NCBI RefSeq assembly: GCF_001938565.1
Contig: NZ_MSYM01000013.1
Coordinates: 621,496 to 685,495 of the forward strand
Length of the DNA stretch: 64,000 nt
Reading direction: 5' to 3'
From: Rhodoferax antarcticus ANT.BR
GTDB taxonomy: Bacteria > Pseudomonadota > Gammaproteobacteria > Burkholderiales > Burkholderiaceae_C
The notes under the pieces were generated by a model. It had not been told where the DNA came from and searched no databases. It was given only the letters and a program-made list of their open reading frames with translations. The position numbers and the translations under genes were made by a program. Shown here piece after piece: positions 60,637-64,000 of this stretch. The stretch's first letter is position 1. Each line of letters begins with the position of its first letter.

Positions 60637-61341
60637 ATGACGCAAGTTCAAAACCCGGCCCAAACTGTTTTGTCTCAGGACGACCTGAAAACCCTGGTCG
60701 GCCAAGCGGCGCTGCAGTATGTGGTGCCCGGTGAAATTGTCGGTGTGGGCACCGGCTCCACGGTTAACAAGTTCATTGATGCGCTGGCCAGCATGAAGGA
60801 CCAGATCAAGGGCGCAGTGTCCAGCTCGGTGGCCAGCACCGCGCGGCTTCAGGCGCTGGGGATCACTGTGTTTGACTGCAATGAGGTGGCTGAGTTGTCG
60901 GTGTACATCGACGGCGCCGACGAGATTGACCCGCACGGCTACCTGATCAAAGGTGGCGGCGCGGCGTTGACCCGCGAGAAAATTGTGGCGGCGCAGTCGC
61001 GCCAGTTTGTTTGTATTGCCGATGACTCCAAACTGGTGCAGGCGCTGGGCAAGTTCCCGGTTCCGGTGGAAGTGATTCCGATGGCGGTGAAGCGCGTTAC
61101 GCGGCAGTTTGCGGCGATGGGGGCTACGGCGGTGCTGCGCTTTAAGGATGGCGCGCCGCTGGTCACCGACAACGGGCAGCACATTTTGGACGTGACCGGC
61201 CTGCAGATTGCCGACCCGCTGGCCTTTGAATCGCAGGTGAACCAGTGGCCGGGCGTGGTCACGGTGGGCGTGTTTGCCTTCCAAAAAGCCCAAGTGTGTT
61301 TGCTGGGCACGGCCAGTGGCGTGAAAACGCTGACCTTTTGA
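60637..61341 (+). CDS. rpiA: Ribose-5-phosphate isomerase A
   Basis: 234 residues. Family motifs: [20 protein letters not shown] (about residues 31-50), [20 protein letters not shown] (about 90-109, with active-site Asp/Glu/Lys), [20 protein letters not shown] and [20 protein letters not shown]. Converts ribose-5-phosphate and ribulose-5-phosphate. RBS AAGGA. A palindromic repeat copy follows its stop. Confidence 0.97.
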   Translation: MTQVQNPAQTVLSQDDLKTLVGQAALQYVVPGEIVGVGTGSTVNKFIDALASMKDQIKGAVSSSVASTARLQALGITVFDCNEVAELSVYIDGADEIDPHGYLIKGGGAALTREKIVAAQSRQFVCIADDSKLVQALGKFPVPVEVIPMAVKRVTRQFAAMGATAVLRFKDGAPLVTDNGQHILDVTGLQIADPLAFESQVNQWPGVVTVGVFAFQKAQVCLLGTASGVKTLTF

Positions 61342-61397
61342 TACTATAAAAATAGTAGCTTCTAGCCCTTATTCTATAAAGGCTAGAAGCGCTTTTG
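61341..61397 (+). repeat. Dispersed repeat copy 16 (after rpiA), strongly palindromic
   Basis: GCTTCTAGCC (61358-61367) and GGCTAGAAGC (61381-61390) are perfect inverted repeats with a 13-base loop, then GCTTTT. Could also end the rpiA transcript. Confidence 0.85.
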
Positions 61398-61601
61398 GCA
61401 TACAAATCAGGCAGAGTTTGGGTAGCAAAGCTTCGGCTATGGGTTTTCTTGATCGGTGTCAGTCAGGGCGTGTGCTTGCTACAACATCAAGCGCAGGCCA
61501 GCGCTGCGGCCATCCGGGCCAAACCTGCCTTTTTTAGAGCGAGGGCATCAAGGACATCTAAGGCACAGTTTTCGCGTCGAACGACTGTGTCGGTGCCAGG
61601 C
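61398..61601. other. Gap between rpiA repeat and yggX: no supported gene
   Basis: A plus-strand TTG frame covers it and runs into yggX, but it has no ribosome site and its sequence is not protein-like (Arg/Ala/Ser-rich). I see no RNA gene. Confidence 0.4.
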
Positions 61602-61874
61602 TCACGCCTTGGGCGGCACGTAACCCTGCGCTGCGTCTGCGCCGTCACCAAAAAAGTGGTTTTCCATCTGCCGTGCTAGGTATTGGCGTGCCCGGGCGTC
61701 GGCCAGGTTCAGGCGGTTTTCGTTGACCAGCATGGTTTGGTGTTTGAGCCAGTCTGCCCAAGCCTGTTTGCTAACGTTTTCCCAAAGGCGTTTGCCTAAC
61801 TCGCCGGGGTAGGGGGCAAACTCAAGTCCCTCAGCCTCGATGCCCAATTTGATGCATTTCACCGTGCGCGCCAT
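61602..61874 (-). CDS. yggX: Probable Fe(2+)-trafficking protein YggX
   Basis: 90 residues, near-complete family match: [60 protein letters not shown] and [14 protein letters not shown], with the conserved N-terminal Cys. Protects Fe-S clusters and supplies iron in E. coli. Confidence 0.96.
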   Translation of the reverse strand: MARTVKCIKLGIEAEGLEFAPYPGELGKRLWENVSKQAWADWLKHQTMLVNENRLNLADARARQYLARQMENHFFGDGADAAQGYVPPKA

Positions 61875-61960
61875 GATTTACCTTCTTTATGTACAGCTAA
61901 AAGGCGTTAACTTTAGCAAGGTTTTGGTAGGCGCTGCGCACTGCAGTAAAATCTACCCTT

Positions 61961-62218
61961 ATGGCAAAAGCAGATACCAAAACCAAAATCGTAGCCGATG
62001 GCTTGCGTTACAAATCCAAAGTGTCGGGCTCACCCTTCACAGCGGCTACTTCCTTTGGCGCTGCCACCATGTCTTGCTTTTTATGTGGCAAGCATCGCGC
62101 ACGCTCCCAGATGATTTCCAAAAAGATTTTGGGTAAGTCGCAAGCGGTGTGCTCACCCACCTGCAAGGCTCTCGACCTGGCGCTGGAAGAGGCCAACAAG
62201 AAGCCCGCCAGCGACTGA
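61961..62218 (+). CDS. Conserved small protein with CxxC and CxxxC
   Basis: 85 residues. Cys pairs in MSCFLCGKHRARSQM (about residues 38-52) and AVCSPTCKALD (about 63-73) could bind zinc. The N-terminus MAKADTKTKIVADGLRYKSK is basic. I recall similar proteins in Comamonadaceae but cannot give a function. Its stop overlaps the dsbB ATG by one base (TGATG at 62216-62220), so it is coupled to dsbB. Confidence 0.75.
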   Translation: MAKADTKTKIVADGLRYKSKVSGSPFTAATSFGAATMSCFLCGKHRARSQMISKKILGKSQAVCSPTCKALDLALEEANKKPASD

Positions 62219-62751
62219 TGTTCTCGCGCCTGCTGGCTGTGCTGGACAGCGCCCCACGGCGCGTTTTTCTGGCAATTGGCGTCATCTGCATCGCCATGTT
62301 CGGATACGGTTTGTACCTACAGCAGTATGCCGGACTCAACCCCTGCCCCATGTGTATCGTTCAGAGGTACGCTCTTATTTTTGTAGCTATTGTCGCTTTA
62401 CTGGCGGGGGTTGGCGGCCAAAAAAGCATACATATTGCAGGGGCTGCGCTACTTCTGTTGATCTCTGGTTTTGGCGCCTTTGTCGCAGCGCGCCAAAGCT
62501 GGCTGCAGTGGTACCCGCCTGAGGTGGCCACTTGCGGGCGTGACTTCTACGGCATGATTGAGAGTTTTCCGTTGCAGCGCGCTATTCCGATGATTTTCAG
62601 GGGAAGCGGCGACTGCTATGCGGTGGACTGGACGTTTTTGGGCGGCACACTGGCCAACTGGTCGTTTGTGTCGTTTACCGCCTTTGGGGTACTGGCTGTG
62701 CTGATGATCTGGCGCAGGGCGCGCCAAACCCCTAACCGCCACGGTGCTTAA
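62218..62751 (+). CDS. dsbB: Disulfide bond formation protein B
   Basis: 177 residues from ATG 62218. Four membrane helices. First Cys pair in GLNPCPMCIVQRYAL (about residues 41-55), second pair in VATCGRDFYGMIE and GSGDCYAVDWTFLGG (about 102 and 128). Re-oxidises DsbA and passes electrons to quinone. A repeat-like copy lies at 62379-62427 in the second helix. Confidence 0.93.
   Translation: MFSRLLAVLDSAPRRVFLAIGVICIAMFGYGLYLQQYAGLNPCPMCIVQRYALIFVAIVALLAGVGGQKSIHIAGAALLLLISGFGAFVAARQSWLQWYPPEVATCGRDFYGMIESFPLQRAIPMIFRGSGDCYAVDWTFLGGTLANWSFVSFTAFGVLAVLMIWRRARQTPNRHGA
62379..62427 (-). repeat. Possible diverged repeat copy 17 (inside dsbB)
   Basis: TTTTTGTAGCTATTGTCGCT, then GGCGGCCAAAAAAGC: both ends of the reversed consensus are present but the middle is poor. 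Confidence 0.3.
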
Positions 62752-62956
62752 AGTATCAAACTGCTCGGCTCGTTACGCTCACAAACCACACGGGCGAGTC
62801 GGCCGTGTCACCCTCGACCTACCGACGCCACGTCTTTGGCCACCCATCACATTCAAGAAACGCGTAACTATTCCAGTTGTGCTGAATGACCTGAGCCCAC
62901 GGGCATGTGTCGAGGTGCCAGCAAGTCGCATGCTCGGCATCACGTGACCAAGACGA
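62752..62956. other. Gap between dsbB and argA: no supported gene
   Basis: 205 bases between convergent genes. A plus-strand frame exists (62744-62947) without ribosome site or protein-like character. No strong hairpin with T-run found for dsbB. Confidence 0.4.
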
Positions 62957-64000
62957 TCAACCGACTTTTTTTACCAGCACCTGGCTTTTGCGGTCCCAGT
63001 TGTATTTGCGTTTGCGCGCCTCGGGCAGCCACTCGGGGTCTACCTGCACAAAGCCGCGTTTGATGAACCAGTGCATGGTGCGGGTGGAAAGCACAAAAAT
63101 GCTGTCCAACCCAGCCAGCTTGGCGCGCTGCTCAATGCGCTTCAAAACGCGTTCGCCGTCGCCCTGACTCTGCACATCGGGGGACACAGTCAACGCGGCC
63201 ATTTCGGCGGTGCGGGCCTCCGGGTAGGCGTACAGCGCGGCGCAGGCAAAGATTACACCGTCGTGCTCGATCACCGAATACAGGCCGACATCGCGCTCGA
63301 TTTCAGTGCGGCTGCGTTTGACCAGCGTGCCGTCCCTCTCAAACGGTTCGATTAACTGCAGAATACCGCCGACATCGTCCACCGTGGCTTCGCGCAGGCT
63401 CTCCAGCTTCTCATCAACCACCATGGTGCCGATGCCGTCATGCACATACACCTCCAGCAAGATGGAGCCATCCACCGCGTAGGGAATGATGTGGCTGCGC
63501 TCCACGCCGCCTCTGCAAGCTTTGACGCAGTGTTGCAGGTAAAACGCAGCGTCGCAGGGGTGGCTGGCCTCTGGTAGCTCGCGCAGCAATTTTTCCGCGC
63601 TGTCCACAGGCAGTTCGGTACCGATCGGGTTGTCTGCACTCACCGGCCGGGTGACATCGGTGGCAATGCCCGGCACCTCGGTGACAAAAATCAGTTTGTC
63701 GGCTTGCAGCGCGGTGGCAACCGAGGTGGCGACTTCTTCCATGGTCAGGTTAAAGGCCTCGCCGGTGGGAGAAAAGCCGAACGGCGACATCAGCACCAGC
63801 GCGCCCATCTCCAGCGAGCGGGTGATGCCGGCCGTGTCGATCTTGCGCACCACGCCGGAATGCAGAAAGTCAACCCCTTCCACAATGCCCACCGGCCGTG
63901 CCGTCAAAAAGTTGCCGGAAATCACCCGCACCGTGGCTCCCGCCATCGGCGTGTTGGGCAGGCCCTGGCTGAAAGCAGCTTCAATCTCGTAGCGCAGCTG
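62957..64000 (-). CDS. argA: Amino-acid N-acetyltransferase ArgA, C-terminal part (cut by window edge)
   Basis: At least 347 residues; the frame continues past 64000 without a stop (FSQGLPNTPMAGATVRVISG is read across 63950), so the 5' end lies outside. An amino-acid kinase-like domain (NFLTARPVGIVEGVDFLHSG, DTAGITRSLEMGALVLMSPF) is followed by a C-terminal GNAT domain (about last 150 residues; ARTAEMAALTVSPDVQSQGD, GERVLKRIEQRAKLAGLDSI). Catalyses the first step of arginine synthesis, N-acetylglutamate formation. Convergent with dsbB. Confidence 0.94.
   Translation of the reverse strand, partial: QLRYEIEAAFSQGLPNTPMAGATVRVISGNFLTARPVGIVEGVDFLHSGVVRKIDTAGITRSLEMGALVLMSPFGFSPTGEAFNLTMEEVATSVATALQADKLIFVTEVPGIATDVTRPVSADNPIGTELPVDSAEKLLRELPEASHPCDAAFYLQHCVKACRGGVERSHIIPYAVDGSILLEVYVHDGIGTMVVDEKLESLREATVDDVGGILQLIEPFERDGTLVKRSRTEIERDVGLYSVIEHDGVIFACAALYAYPEARTAEMAALTVSPDVQSQGDGERVLKRIEQRAKLAGLDSIFVLSTRTMHWFIKRGFVQVDPEWLPEARKRKYNWDRKSQVLVKKVG

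Noticed and set aside
60589-61293. N-terminal extension of pyrD running antisense through rpiA
   Set aside because: The family start ([12 protein letters not shown]) is at 60588 and rpiA is a complete, strongly conserved gene on the other strand.
61395-61679. 94-residue plus-strand frame after rpiA
   Set aside because: TTG start without ribosome site, runs antisense into yggX and has no protein-like character.
62744-62947. 67-residue plus-strand frame after dsbB
   Set aside because: No ribosome site, overlaps the dsbB end and shows no conserved pattern.

Overview
The window is a stretch of betaproteobacterial chromosome, most likely from the Comamonadaceae (Rhodoferax/Polaromonas-like). This rests on family-level resemblance of the proteins, the order trigger factor-clpP-clpX-lon, the 4.5S RNA next to dnaX, a hpnCDE squalene operon, and a short dispersed repeat of a kind I associate with this family from memory. 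Gene density is high and almost every gene is a chromosomal housekeeping or envelope gene. I see no prophage, insertion sequence, CRISPR array, plasmid or rRNA gene. The two end genes are cut: a penicillin-acylase-family hydrolase at the left edge and argA at the right edge.

Layout. 1-1135: partial acylase, a decayed yidB and a palindromic repeat. 1136-4471 (minus): hpnE, hpnD, hpnC for squalene synthesis. 4577-8972: a two-gene RND efflux pump. 9093-15087: tRNA-Leu, tig, clpP, clpX and lon, with a heat-shock-type promoter before lon. 15150-15631: tRNA-Gly x2, Cys and Leu. 16307-39404: a large MSHA-type (type IVb) pilus locus in the order E-G-F-A, then C-D-O-P-Q-I-(PilN-like)-J-K-L-M-N, ending in an HD-GYP gene. 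It is interrupted by a convergent O-oligosaccharyltransferase-like gene, two Uma2-family genes and a Phd/PIN toxin-antitoxin pair. 39672-45382: a dehydrogenase, lexA with two SOS boxes, an asparaginase and small genes, then the 4.5S RNA. 45496-49172: dnaX, ybaB, recR and a MAPEG protein. 49233-54510: mltD, gloB, a methyltransferase, rnhA and a chemoreceptor. 54710-64000: tryptophanase, small genes, a KAS III enzyme, a DUF808 membrane protein, pyrD, rpiA, yggX, dsbB and argA.

How the genes work together. The msh locus encodes a nearly complete pilus machine: extension ATPase MshE, platform MshG, secretin MshL, the MshI/PilN/MshJ/MshK/MshM/MshN bridge, one major pilin, four minor pilins and a large lectin-like MshQ. 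MshE carries the two-part MshEN motif that binds c-di-GMP in Vibrio MshE, and the last gene is a c-di-GMP-phosphodiesterase-type HD-GYP protein, so a local c-di-GMP control loop is plausible. The Tig-ClpP-ClpX-Lon block is a protein quality-control cluster.

The two observations I rate highest are (i) a dispersed, partly palindromic repeat of about 55-60 bp found about 17 times here, around ten of them inside genes and read in frame without breaking them, and (ii) a run of nine A in dnaX exactly at the end of the clamp-loader core, where a slip in either direction meets a stop within ten codons, as expected for production of a short gamma-type subunit.
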